Source: Papio anubis
Lineage: Eukaryota > Chordata > Mammalia > Primates > Cercopithecidae
Length of the DNA stretch: 64,000 nt
Assembly (NCBI RefSeq): GCF_008728515.1
Contig: NC_044990.1
Location: 62,352,879 to 62,416,878, forward strand
Direction of reading: 5' to 3'
Shown here: in pieces, positions 25,404 to 37,749 of the stretch
How positions within the stretch are numbered: the first letter of the stretch is position 1
Layout of the letters: each line of letters starts with the position of its first letter
Program-made: the position numbers and the translations under genes
Notes under the pieces: model-generated
Databases searched by the model: none
Told to the model about the DNA's origin: nothing
What the model saw: the letters and a program-made list of their open reading frames with translations, nothing else

Positions 25404-27690
25404 AAATATGTGATTGGTAGTCAAATCTTCAGGCAATGGACTACTATGTATATTTATTGTTTTTGCTTTTTTAGACATACCCCATGACCTAAAATTTCTG
25501 ACATCACTGGTGGTTTCAGTTTTTCACATCTTTATCAAAACCAACTCAGGATAGAAATAAATCCCTACCATTGGCTGATACACACTGTTTATTTAAAGTA
25601 CTCCTTTAGGGTAAGAAATTTACTTCCATTCATATGCTTTGGGAAGATTCCTGGATTCTGCTTTTATGATATTCATTTCTTGTTCAGAATTATAATAAAT
25701 TAGGCTGTCTTCCTCTTGATATGGATACAGGTGTTCTTTAAATGTGTAAACAATATACTAAGTCTTTAGAGAATTATTTTGAGAAATGCTATCAATGTAC
25801 TTATTATCTTTAGCGTAGAAACAACTTCTTTGAAAACAATTTAAGAAATCACATTTTTTCATTGTTCTGGGGATCTATCAATTGCCATTGAGGAAATGTA
25901 TGTAATTTCTCTCAAATTTTCTTCAGATTTTAGTTAATGAGAAACTTCATAAGATCATTACGACGTCTAAGTAAAACCAGTGTCAACATTTACAACTACA
26001 TCTGTGTGTCTGTGTCTTAGTGATTTTCCACTGGTCTGCATACCAAGCTATGGAAGCAGAATGGAGGTATGAGGTGATTTATTTTTATTAGATAATCTAC
26101 AATCGAGAAGAAAAAGATAGCAATAGATTTATTTCTTTCTCTTGCTACTTATAACATTGTTTCTGAATTGCCACAGCTTTCTCACAAGAAAATATAATTT
26201 TTTTCATTAATCATTAAATAAATCTTTAAAAGGTAAACTTTGTTATTTTAATTATACCATTTGGTAATTAAAATTGAGAAATATTAGGTGACCCTTCAGT
26301 AATTAGCAATCAAATGATTGAAAGAAACAGAGAATACATTGGAACGCCCAGGCCTATCTGTGTAATGTGCATAGTTTTCAATAAAGTGATGGAACGTCTC
26401 CAGAAACAACTAACCAAATACATTTGAAGTGCCTGGAGAATATGACACCTAAGTCTTTCACCTTTATTTCAATTCAACCAGCCCTGTCTATTACCAGGGA
26501 ATACTCCAGGTCAGTAATCTAAATCACAGTATCCCTCACTTTAACTTCAACATCCCTTTCTATCAGGTTTTTCAAAAGCTCATTTCTGGCAAATCTATTC
26601 TTCAGATTCTTAGAGACCACTATTGTCCCAATTGTTTTAATTTTTTCCTGTCTATTTGAAATATCCTTTCTCCCTTTCTTCTCTAGTTTGGACTCAGCTA
26701 TTTATTCACTGAATAATTCTCTACTAAGATTATTTAAAGCACTCATATCACTATATGCTTCTACCATGCAGGTTTAGCAAACTCATATCTGAGTCATTAT
26801 CATGTGTCTTTTCATTCAATTACTGAAGCACAGCTTAAAACACACACACACTTAGACACGTATACGTCCCTCTGCTGTTTGGCATTATTGCAAAAATTAT
26901 TGTCTCCTTTTTAAGCTGGAGCTTCAGATCTCTGTGAATTATTTCCATTTGCATTTTCCACTTCTATTCACAGAAAACAAGTTAATGATGAAGACTGTAT
27001 TAGTGAAGAATAGTCTTTCCTAAATTCCTGTCCCCAAAACTAAAGCTTACACACATTCACAACACCCATAACATCTCTTCCTTTAAAAAGCAATCCATTC
27101 TCTTATAGCTTTAATTTCTTCTTCCTCAGCCCTTGGTCAGTTAGTAATCATATCCAATTTAAGTATCTTCAAAGTCTTCCTCCAGTGTCTCTTTTTCTAA
27201 TTCAATGATATGCTCTTTTTTATCCAAAACAATGAATAATTTTTCTTTGAAATTGATTTACTCTCCATCTATGTTTAATATCTTCTTATCCAATTTTTGC
27301 AAAAGTTATATTTACAGTAATCACATATATCCATTTCCACACCTTCCATTCACTCATCAACATACAAGCATCTGGCTTCCTTCACGAGAAAACTCCTTCC
27401 ACTGAGTTGGCATACTGCTAATTAACAAACACAGTGGGCCTTTATCTTATAGCACATATGCTGCACTAATACTCAAACTTTCTTCAACTCTCATCTATTT
27501 ATTTTAATGATGAGTATTATACTTTTGATCAACCCCTGATTAAACATCTTTGCCAGTGTTCTGTTTTATTGTCACTGCTTTTTTCAATCTACAATTGCTT
27601 CTGTGTCATCTGGATGATTTCTTCCATAACAATAATTTTATTCACAATATTCTGTAATTCCTAAATCTATATTTTTAATTCAAGCCTCTC
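25404..27690. other. Gene-free AT-rich DNA
   Basis: No coding exon recognised. The pyrimidine-rich section from about 26450 onward may be ancient LINE sequence (L2-like), but I cannot fix blocks well enough to call it. Confidence 0.4.
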
Positions 27691-28000
27691 CCCTGCCTTC
27701 AATCTTAATATCAAAATGTCGATAGTATTCCAAGAAGATTTATCACTTAGCATGCATAAAAATGGACTCATCTTCACCCACAAACCAGTGATCCATTTGG
27801 TATTTATTGTCCAAATTGCTGGCATCTCAATCTGTCAAATAAATCAAACTTGAAATCTGGGAGTGAGTCTTTAATTCCCCGTCTCCCTGAATTCTAGAAT
27901 TCAGTTATTAAATTCAGGCACTTTGACAACCTAAATAGTTTACAAAGACATCCCTTCTCTATAAATGTAATGATTTACTCTCTTTCTAAACAATAACTTC
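27691..28000 (+). repeat. Possible L2 LINE fragment
   Basis: Words like 'acttgaaatctgggagtgag' and 'ctttaattccccgtctccct' resemble the L2 interval 'tgaaacctgggtgtcatctttgactcttccctctccct'. Weak match. Confidence 0.35.
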
Positions 28001-28199
28001 TAATATCAAAGACTCCCACAAACAAATTGGTGGCTTAGAGGCTATACACAACTCAGTTATTTTTGTTTTCAAATAATAGTAATATTAATCATGCACAGTA
28101 ACAGATGGATTATATAGATGCATAAATATATAAATACTTAATCTTGCATATATAAATTATATGCAGAAGGAATTGACATATGATAATACAGAATGTTTC

Positions 28200-28640
28200 T
28201 GGTCCCCCAATATCTACTCTGCACTGTATCTATAATAATAAAATTTTTGATAAGCAATGGCCACCTGGAATGCAAAATCCATTTTATAGCCTTCCTTGGA
28301 TCTTGGCATATAGATGTAGAGTAGAATCGTATGGCAGTGTTCAGTAACCTTATCTGAATGACAACCCCTTATTCCCCATTTTATTGACCAGTTCCTCTAC
28401 TGCCTGGACACCTTCAGCCAGGATGATGTGTTACAGCCCAGGGATGCTGAAAGCGTGAGCTAGACAGAATCTGGCTTCCTGTAGTTTTGGTGGAACAGAG
28501 CTGACATTCCAGCCTAGGACTGCATTCTTCCAGACTAATTTGTGAGCAATAAACAATTTCATTCTTGCTTAAACACTATTATTTTAGAATATATTATTAT
28601 TTGCAGCTGAACCTAATTCTAATGAATACACCAGATTTTG
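28200..28640 (+). repeat. Possible LTR-like repeat, family unknown
   Basis: The end of this stretch ('gtgagcaataaacaattt', 'ttgcttaaacactattattt', 'gcagctgaacctaattctaa') resembles the 3' region of old mammalian LTRs of the MLT/MER classes, including an AATAAA. Part of it (28356-28464) is repeated at 30471-30575. Confidence 0.4.
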
Positions 28641-28919
28641 GGGTATTTTTGAAAGACTTGACAATCTGGCAATTCTATGCCACACTTCCCCATGGCAACG
28701 ACTGGCTGGCACAGAGTAGCATCAGCGTTAAAAATACTGCATTGTCTTCCTCTCTGGACTTGTTTTTTAATAATTAATGTCATTTGCATTTGGATATGAA
28801 ACACCAGATACTATCCAATTTCCTTAATGTAACATTCAAGGATCTTGATAACTTTATGCCTAATTATCTCCTTTATACTCCTTTTTAAGATTTTTTTATT
28901 ATATATCTAAAGAAATTCC

Positions 28920-29215
28920 TTGCATTTCTTTACACATACCAGTCTCTTTCTAATCTCTCTTCCTTGTTTTATGCATTAGCTGCTACCTAGAAGACCTCTA
29001 TAATGTTCCTCATTCCAAACAGCACATGTGCCAGTAGGTAGCCTTCTGTGAAGGTCACCCTTAGAGGTTTCTTCTTAAAGGAGGCCTTCTCACCCCTTCA
29101 GGTTGTGTTACAAGTCCTTTCTCCATGCTTGTAATTCTCTGAGCATATTAACACATTATTTTAAAAATAATTACTCAATAATGTTCTGAGTAAAGTTTAG
29201 AATGCCTAAGAAACA
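28920..29215 (+). repeat. L2 LINE fragment (5' piece of split copy)
   Basis: Contains L2-like words such as 'aaggaggccttctcacccc' and 'catgcttgtaattctctgag'. It appears to resume at about 29985-30120, so the MER5/Alu/pyrimidine block sits inside it. Confidence 0.45.
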
Positions 29216-29219
29216 TGCA

Positions 29220-29321
29220 GGGTGCTATTTTTTTTAAATGGCCGCTGCCAGAAATTTGAAAATTGTGAATCAGTAAGTTTAAGACATTGCCCAAGAATCT
29301 GTACTTTAATCACCCCGATGA
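29220..29321. repeat. MER5-type hAT fossil, interrupted
   Basis: Blocks 'attgtgaatcagtaag', 'cccaagaatctgtactttaa' and 'accccgatgattct' match the centre of MER5A. The likely remainder, 'caatgcagatgatccacc', follows at about 29960-29985 after the Alu and pyrimidine tract. Confidence 0.55.
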
Positions 29322-29808
29322 TTCTTTCTTTCTTTCCTTTCCCTTCCTTCCTTCCTTTCCTTTCTTCTTTCTCTCTTTCCCTTTCTTTCTTCCTTCCTTT
29401 CTTTCTTTCTTTTTCTTCCTCTCTCTCCCTTTCCTTCCTTCCTTCCTTCCTTCTTTCTTTCTCTTTCTTTCTCCTTCTTTCTTTCTTTTCTTTCTTTCTT
29501 TCTCTCTTTCTTTCTTTCTCCTTCCTTCCTTTCTTTCTTTCCTTCCCTTTCTTTCTTTTTTCTTTTTCCCTCCTTCCTTCCTTGCTTCCTTCCTTCCTTT
29601 CCTTTGTTTCCTTCCTTCTTTCTCTCTTCTCCTTCCTTTCTTTATTTCCTTCTCTCTCTCTCTCTCTCCCTCTCTCTCTCTCCCTCTCCCCCCTCTTCCT
29701 TCCTTCCCTCCTTCCTTCCTTCCTTCCCTCCTTCCTTCCTTCCTTCCTTCCTTCCTTCCTTCCTTCCTTCCTTCCTTCCTTCCTTCTTTCTTCTTTCCTT
29801 CTTTCTTT
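29322..29808. repeat. 487-bp (TTCC)n/(TTTC)n pyrimidine tract
   Basis: Nearly uninterrupted C/T on the plus strand: mixed TTTC and TTCC at the left, a (TC)n centre (about 29653-29690), and a cleaner (TTCC)n array at 29697-29790. It adjoins the 3' side of a reverse-oriented Alu piece, so it probably grew from that Alu's tail. Long open frames of 180-216 codons here are pure low complexity (Phe/Leu/Ser/Pro or Lys/Glu/Arg/Gly) and are not genes. Confidence 0.95.
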
Positions 29809-29953
29809 ATAGGGTCTTGCTCTTTTGCCCAGGCTGAAGTGCAGTGGTGCAATCATAGTTCAATGCAGTCTCAAACTCCTGGGCTCAAATGATCCACTCG
29901 CCTCAGCCTCCAGAATAGTTGAGACTACAGGCAGGTGTAATCATGCCTGGCTA
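29809..29953 (-). mobile_element. Alu right-arm monomer (AluJ type)
   Basis: Reads 'agggtcttgctcttttgccc', 'atagttcaatgcagtctc', 'tgggctcaaatgatccact' and stops after 'aatcatgcctggcta'. Only the right arm is present. Its poly-T position is taken by the pyrimidine tract. Confidence 0.85.
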
Positions 29954-29984
29954 CCCACTGATTATTTCAATGCAGATGATCCAC

Positions 29985-30120
29985 CAATGATATTTTGACA
30001 GGAAATGTCTTAGAATATGAGCTCCCTGAGAGACTTGAGAGGGTCTGGGTTGACTTATTTATCATATTATACTCAACGCCTGGCACATTGCCTTTTGCTC
30101 AATAAATGCTTGTTAACGGA
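29985..30120 (+). repeat. L2 LINE 3' terminus
   Basis: Words 'gaatatgagctccctgagag', 'ctcaacgcctggcacattgc' and 'gctcaataaatgcttgtta' match the end of L2. Confidence 0.75.
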
Positions 30121-30400
30121 AGTATCTCTCAGCACTTGGAGAAGCAGAAATCATTTCAGGTCACAAGGTCAATTTAATAAAACATAGCTACAGCATACAG
30201 AGCTTCATGGCATCTTCTCTATACCTTGGCTCAGTCTGGCAAACTGTCAGTACAGGCGTTAGCTAGGATTGTAAGCAAACATGTGAGTGTTTAGTGGTTT
30301 ATCTGTGTTTCTAACTATTCATAAAGCTTATCTAGCACAGCAGTACAAATGCGCTTATTCATTCAAAGGTAGTATTTGTGTGCTTATAATTTGTGCCTAT

Positions 30401-30590
30401 AATTACTTAATGGCCAATATGTGCAGTCTTTTATTGACATTCACAGATATTCATAGATATAGACATCTATGAATGACAACACTGTTGTCCCATTGATTGA
30501 TCAATTCCCCTACTGCCTAGACACCTTGAGCCAGGATGATGTGTTACAGCCCAGGGATGCTGAATGAGTGAGATAGATAGATAGATGATT

Positions 30591-30633
<43 letters not shown>

Positions 30634-30702
30634 TAGTTGTATAGATATAGATATATCTATGAATGTCAATAAAATATTGTACATATTGACCACTAAGTAA
30701 TT
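30401..30702. repeat. Imperfect palindrome with 50-bp arms
   Basis: The left arm 30401-30450 and the reverse complement of 30653-30702 agree at 44 of 50 positions, with a 202-bp spacer. The spacer holds a copy of a sequence also found at 28356-28464 and then a GATA microsatellite. Confidence 0.85.
30571..30631. repeat. (GATA)n microsatellite
   Basis: About 15 tetranucleotide units of gata/tagat, interrupted once by 'gatgattgat' near 30585-30592. It begins exactly where the parallel copy at 28464 reads 'gagctagacagaat'. Confidence 0.95.
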
Positions 30703-30719
30703 CTATTGGCCAACTCTAC

Positions 30720-33240
30720 ATGTTATTTACAAAATAATTTCTATGATTTATTTCATGTTGAGATCCAAAATGTAAAACTCTTATGTTTTCCAGCTTAGTA
30801 ATGGAACATATTCTGAGTTGACAGAGATTTAAATTGAGAAAATGGTAAATGGCTATTTTAACATCCAGATTTTGTATTCCCTAACACCCTAGATATTCAT
30901 CTCATTGGTCTAATTTAGTAGGTATCACATGAAAAATGTGTTTAAGTTTACAACTCAAAGGTCTAGGAGTTTATAATTTTTTAAAACAATTTAAATACAT
31001 GTAAGTCCATATAATTGTTGTCTATGGAAATGCCTTTAATGAAATAAAATGTAAAAATAAATTGATATGTATTAATGCTATTTCCTGCTCAGAGAAAAGA
31101 TGCTCAGCTTTTCTATTCTTGATATATAGCTAATTTATAGAAATCTACCAAACATTAATAATTTGTTTCTAAGTTATCAGCTTGAGTTAAAAGACACATA
31201 TGAAAGAGACATATGTCATTCTGAGGAATACTCATTCTTTAACCTGAGGAAAAGCTCTCTTTGGGACATCCTTGACTATTTTCTGTCCCTCTTACAGCAC
31301 CTGACTTTCATAAGACCTCTCGGTAACTTTTTCTATTATTTTTATTCCTAACATTTTGTCCATGCCCTTGCCAAACTCCACTATACACTCTAAACCACAT
31401 ATGCATATGAGTTTTCGTTTTCCTTCTTAATAGACCTTGAAATTCCTGTCTTAATGCCAACAATTAGTCAAACTGAGGGTTTCCATTAACTGTGCAGGTT
31501 CCCTGACTAATGTTTCAGGGTAATAATATATTTTAACCCTGGGTACAGTTTTAGAGTACCATAATAAGTGTCTTAAACTTGACATTGTCTCCCTTTAAGC
31601 AATAACTTCTTCATTCTCTCAGTTAGTTTTCAACATTAGCTAAAATATTGACATATTGGGTCTTTTTTACCTCTTTACACAAGTTTAAAGGCACAGTTTT
31701 AGGGTTGGCTTAAAGGAGGAATTGTATTTAATTATAAAATTAATAAGAATATATATTCTAAAAGAGTCTTCTAGGTCTCAGGTTTATTGTGAATAACAGG
31801 TAAGTGTGAGAATCATAAAAAATATTAAGTATGAAAATTTGTAATACAAAAATATAATACAAAACTAAATTGTGCTTAATATAAGTGAAACACAGCTCAA
31901 ACATATATCTTACTGGTTAAACTAAACCAATGGAACAAATAATCTTTGCAAAAGAGTTGCCCTTTCATTAATATTAAAAAAAAATCTAATGATTACATAT
32001 TCATACCCTGGTGTTAGGCTGCTGAAATAATGTGATTCATAATCATCTATAGCCTGATAGAATCAAATAGTTCAATTTATAAAATATCTTCTTGTATTGA
32101 AATAACAGAGATTCATTTCTTGTCTCCATAACAAGCATAATAATTGTATCAAGCCTCCGTAGTCCAATGGGCCAAAAGAATGATACTCTCTTGTCATTTT
32201 TGCCCTGCTCTCAGAGGATACTTTTGGAAAGAAAGAAATGATCTCTGCAGTAGCATTCAAGCTGCACAGCTAGGGTCAGAATTACATGTAATTTTGTCTC
32301 CAAGTGCTGTCAGCCATATTGTAACACAGGACTGGAAAGATTCAAGCTCTGTTTCCAACCCAAAGGCAATGGAGATCCCTTATTTATTTTCATAAATTCC
32401 TTTAATCCATACAGCACACATTGGAGAATTCTCCACCTCTTTTCCAGAGCCCCAGTGAGCAACAAAGGGTAGATTCCTCCCTCAAACTTGAATTATTTTT
32501 TTGTTTTCCCCAAAGCATTCATGAATTATGTAGGAGCACTCTGGTAGAGAATTTACATATTTTTGGTGTCTCTAAACACAGATTGATAGTCTTAGCAAAA
32601 TATATTAAACACTCTTATTGTATATCTGCTTTAATTAAAAAAAAATGTGAATGAGTCATAAAACTTTATTTTTCTGTCAAAAAAAGAAAAACCTTCCACC
32701 CAATCATCATGAAAAATAAATCCAACCTTAATGTTAATGCTGATGTGACTCTATCAAAATGTTTTAATGCAATAAAATAAAGTAAAACAGGATTTCATGA
32801 AGAATTCATAGGAATTTCAGATTTTGGTACAATGTTATCAAACTTTAGAACACAATTGTTGCCATTCTAACATTTACAGACACAGTCATTAGTTTTAAGA
32901 TCCTAAATTTAGAAAATGCAACTCAAAGATACAAGCTGATTGATTTACAAAAATAGAAAAAGTTATATATCCTTTTTTAAAAACTGATTTTTTAAAAACA
33001 ACTGTGTAATACCTTAAAGATGATAATTAATAATTGCCTATGAATAAGACTATGGTTATTTTTCAATATAAAAAGGATTACAAGAACTATAAAATATTAT
33101 CAATAAAAGCCAGTCAATGTTGAATAACTAATATTCCCTCACCTATTATAATTTGGAACAAATTATGATTGATTGCATTTAATAGGAACTAATAATTCCC
33201 AGTAACTATTATTAAGAAAGCTTAAGTTTCAAAATTATGT
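30720..33240. other. AT-rich DNA, nothing recognised
   Basis: Only chance reading frames are seen. The section at about 32100-32560 is less AT-rich, with no repeat recognised. Confidence 0.4.
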
Positions 33241-33254
33241 AAGAAACTCAAGCT

Positions 33255-33541
33255 GGCCGGGCGCGGTGGCTCACGCCTGTAATCCCAGCACTTTGGGAGG
33301 CCGAGACGGGCGGATCACGAGGTCAGGAGATCGAGACCATCCTGGCTAACACGGTGAAACCCCGTCTCTACTAAAAAGTACAAAAAACTAGCGGGGCGAG
33401 GTGGCGAGCGCCTGTAGTCCCAGCTACTCGGGAGGCTGAGGCAGGAGAATGGCGTAAACCCGGGAGGCGGAGCTTGCGGTGAGCCGAGATCCGGCCACTA
33501 CACTCCAGCCTGGGCGACAGAGCGAGACTCGGTCTCAAAAA
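33255..33541 (+). mobile_element. AluYR-like young Alu (Old World monkey type)
   Basis: Nearly consensus Alu from 'ggccgggcgcggtggctcac' to 'gagcgagactcggtctc' with a very short A tail. 'ggggcgaggtggcgagcgcc' and 'gagatccggccactacactc' are Old World monkey AluYR-type variants. The target duplication aagaaactcaagct is perfect (33241-33254 and 33542-33555). It retains many CpGs, as expected of a recent insertion. Confidence 0.94.
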
Positions 33542-33555
33542 AAGAAACTCAAGCT

Positions 33556-36500
33556 TTATTTGCAAACATATTTGACCCTTATTTCAGCCGTGTATGAGGC
33601 AACATTTGGCAAATTTTAAATGCGTAAAACATTTGTACCAGTCCTAAATTTTAACAAGTAGTTTTAATAAATCTATAATAAGGACTTTCTTCATTTGTTT
33701 AACAAACTATGCAAACACACAATTTTTCTTCTCATAATTCTATTTGACTTGCAAATTAAAAGAAACATGATATTTCCCTATTTTTCAGCATAGACCTCTA
33801 TTTATTGGTGATCTGTCCTATTTATCCTTCATCAGTCAGTATCCCAGAGGTCATGGTCATGGTATACTACTGTGCTTTTTCTTAGATTATGGGGTATGTG
33901 TGGGGCTGGATGAAGAAAAGTTTTCCAGAAACACTTCAGTAGAATTTTATAAAAATCTTTTTGTAGCCACATCTTTGGTGAATTATGGCACTGTGACTCA
34001 TTTGCTTTTAATGTACCATTTAATGTAAATCTAACTTTATATAAATCTATTTCTATCTCTATCAAATATGTATGATTAGTTTATCAAAAGATGAAGTTAT
34101 ACACCCCCTTTGAAATCTAACTGTGTTTATCTTTATAATAGACCTAGAAATGGAAATATTTGCTTACAAATATTACACTTTGTGGTGCAAAGTATTGGGG
34201 ATTTGGGAAGAGTGTGGTCTGAAATTTCTCTGAAAGTAAAGATTTTGCCTTGTCACTCTGCTACCATATTTCAAAGCTTAAAGATAAATATCCTCATACA
34301 TGTTAATTAAATCAACTAACATTAATTATCTACTATTCCCCATATATCAGGGAGAATAAAAAATACGTAAGACATGAAACCTATTCAGGGAAAACTTAAA
34401 ATGTCAATTGACTCTAAAATGTATGGATATTCTAATGCTCAAAAATACCTATTTATTATTCTGAACATAGGTATAAATTATTTTAAAAGTAGATAGGAAG
34501 TAAATTATTTAACACATAGCATTTGCTTACTGATCTAACAAAACAGTGACAAGAATAAACTGACCTTTGTTTTATTAAGTATAGTCCTAAGTGATAAGTT
34601 CAGGTGGAAAATCAATTAGCTTTTTAACACACTAAATGAGAGGAAATAAACTTGCTTATAAAGCTGAGTAAGAAAGTCACCCATTTACAGATTTAAGAAC
34701 TTCCATATTAATCACTTGTAGGCTATCAGTTTACTATTTATAGAATTTTATTTGTTAGTCTTACGAAATCTATGTATGGAAAAAACAAATTCATTAAAGA
34801 CAAGGGCAACTTGGAATTGTGCAGTTTTAAAATACACACTAGTATGACCAATTAATCTTATTTCCGTGAAGTTGCTAAACTGATCAGTCTTCCAGGGCTG
34901 GTAATAGAGAAAGTCTGTCCTTGGCATGTCCTCTATTTCTTGAAACAAAAGCTATTTTGAACCACTAGGTCATAAAGTAGTGATGTGATTCTGTGCTTCA
35001 GCAGATGGCACAATTGAAGAAAGGCCAAGCTCTTTATGGTAAATGGCCACAACTGGACTCAGGGATGCCTAAGAGCCTCAGAAAACAAATGCAATGGCTT
35101 CCCTTTTTGTTTTGTTGTTATTGTTCCCTGGATTATTAGTTTTCTTTCAGAAGAAATTGCCTGTGAGTCTATTATTTTAGACCACTATGAATTCAGTTTT
35201 CTAAGGTATGAGTCTGTTTTCTTGTTTTTCCCCCCCTTTCCCCCCATCCTAGGTTAAGTAAGACAATTACTTTTTCTGGGCTGCAATTCTAGTAAGTGTT
35301 CTAGAAAAACAAACAAAGGTGATATGAAAGACAGGAGAGTAATGGGTTGTGAGGCCAATAAGTGTGGGAAATATATCATATGTTTCTCATAGAAACAGAA
35401 TATCATATTGGATTTTGTGAATACATACTCTTATAATCTGAAATCTTATAAGAACTATTAAGTTATTTAATGCGGTATTTCTCTAAATTTTAAAATCAAG
35501 AAATCCTTTTTGGAGGTCACGAGTTGTGTTATTACTTGGACCTTTGGAATCACAGACCACAGTTCTGTAAATAACAGAGTTAACATAGATTATATTAGAA
35601 GTCATGAGAGGAAAGCATGTTTTTCATCTTAAAAGCAAGTATATTCTGACATCTCAGTTCACTTCATGTTCAGTATTGGAAGGCAAAATGAATTTCTGAT
35701 AGCATGGACTATTAGTATTATTTCAGAAATAATATTATAGGTACATCCATTGATAAATGCTGTGTCAAGCAAAATAAACCAAAGACCCTTAAAGACAACT
35801 AATACAGAGTTTTCCAAATCAAATACAATAGTTGCTTCAATTATAGGTTTGATTTGGTAGGGGAAGAATTTTTGTTGAAAAACCAGGAGTCAGAATTTCC
35901 CTTCCAGCACTATAGGACAACTGGAAAGTGGTAAAAAGGCAAAATCCTCTAGTCTCATTTGCTGAGGCGATGGAGAAAAGTAGACCTTACACGTTCTCAC
36001 CACGTACAAAAAAAGATAACTACGTGAGGGGATGAATATGTTAATTAGCTTGCTTTAATCTTTAAGCAATGTATATATATATCAAAACATCCCATTATAT
36101 CCCATAAATATATATACAATACTACGTGTCAGATAAATAAATAAAATTTTTTTAAAGATAAATATTGAGAAAGATAAATTTAAAAATCTCTGAATGATTT
36201 TTAAAAAGGTGACTTGGCTCCTTAGCATATTTTATTTACATGTAATAAGAAGCACTAGAAAGCATTATTTCTGCCAAACATTCCCACTGAAATGCTAGGA
36301 TTAAACATGCACTTGTTTAAGCTACCACACTGCTATTAAATTTTTTAAAACATCACACCTCTTGCAAAAAAAAAAATTATTAAACCATTTCATCACATCC
36401 TAGTGCTATATAGTTTGAGCTGTTTTTGTTTCTTTCTACAGACTAGCTAAAATCAGCTACCATGAAGAGATTTAGCTGAGGCTTAGTTGGTAGAAGCACA

Positions 36501-36774
36501 GAAGGAAGAGAAATGACATTTTAGAATATCAATTACTGCCCAATAAGTAGAACAAGTGAGGGAGGATGTGAATTTAACTGTATTAAATTCTAAAAATCAC
36601 GTATTTACTTCATTGTAGATATGGAATGGTGAAATACGACTACAAGATAGCGTTGTGTACCTATCATCCCAGGAAAAACAACAAGCATGTGGGTGTCAGA
36701 AAAGTGTCACAGAAGATTTAGGTGGATAGACACTGATAATCTTTCATCAAGTTAAAATGCATTTAAGTCCCTCA
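33556..36774. other. AT-rich DNA, nothing recognised
   Basis: No exon or known repeat recognised in about 3.2 kb. A C-rich run (blocks of seven and six C) lies at about 35230-35247. Confidence 0.4.
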
Positions 36775-36900
36775 GACCTGGATTTAAATTTTGGCTCTGA
36801 CACTTTGCAGTGTACTCTCGAGCCAGTTGCTTTCTCATCCTGGTTCTTTATTTATAAAATAGTGGTTTAAAAAATTGCCTTCTAGATAGGATTATTTTGA
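36775..36900 (+). repeat. MIR SINE
   Basis: The MIR core order is visible: 'agacctggatttaaattttg', 'gctctgacactttgcag', 'agccagttgctttctcatcc' and 'tttataaaatagtgg'. Confidence 0.6.
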
Positions 36901-37044
36901 GGATTTTAAAAAATTATACAATTGTTCTCTCCTATTAATAAATAGCTAATGCTTTCTGAAACTTCATGTCTCAAAACCTTTTTTAAGGATTACTATATTC
37001 TCTTTCATGGCATTTTCACATTCATATTCACATTGGTATATTCA

Positions 37045-37165
37045 CTATATTTCTTGAGGTAGGTCCTATTGTTATCATTCAGGTATTATAGGTAAGAAAA
37101 TAGACATGCTATAAGGTTAGTAACTTGGTTAAATTCACACAGTTGATAGTTCCAAGAGCTAGTAT
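37045..37165 (-). repeat. MIR SINE, reverse
   Basis: Reverse MIR core: 'gaggtaggtcctattgttat', 'taggtaagaaaatagacatg', 'taacttggttaaattcacac', 'agttgatagttccaagagc'. Confidence 0.65.
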
Positions 37166-37184
37166 TAAAAATGATACAGTTATA

Positions 37185-37490
37185 GGTTACTAAGCAGGTA
37201 GCTAGTCAGAGAGGAGCAGGGCAGGGGAGAGACTTGCCCCTCCCAACCCTACACCAGTAATGTCAGGGGACCATCATGTCATGGTCAGACCGTTATTATC
37301 TGTCTCTCTAAAATAATTGGTTGCAGCTGGTCACAGGGACAAGCAGTCTCCCAATAGACAGAAAAGTTTGAAGCTGGTAATCAGCAGCTTCCAGGAGTCT
37401 GGCGAGTGGGCTCAAGCATGTACACTAAGAGGCAACATAGCGGAGTTTAAGTGATATATGACCTCCTAGGAACATCCAATTGATTAAATA
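37185..37490. repeat. Unidentified repeat-like block
   Basis: A less AT-rich island with sharp edges against AT-rich flanks. Words such as 'gagagacttgcccctcccaa', 'gtcatggtcagaccgttatt' and 'ctcaagcatgtacactaag' look like LTR or LINE 5' material that I have seen as repeated, but I cannot name the family. Confidence 0.35.
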
Positions 37491-37749
37491 TGATTAATTT
37501 ACTATCAATCCTCTTCAACCATGGTTTTATTCCAGGCCTACTTTTATATGACATTTGTAATAATATTTTGATGAATTAACTGGGATTATTTTTAAAAACT
37601 ATAAATTGAGTAGGAAAATATATGTACAAATATTCTATATAATTTTGAAAATTCTATACAATTTGTATAAAGTAAAATATTTTGAAGACATTTTAAAGAA
37701 CATATAATAAAAATCCAATTTGAGTTTTATTAGGTATCTTATGGTTAGT

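Noticed and set aside
29206..29892. ORFs of 180-216 codons
   Set aside because: They are translations of the TTCC/TTTC tract on both strands, pure low complexity.
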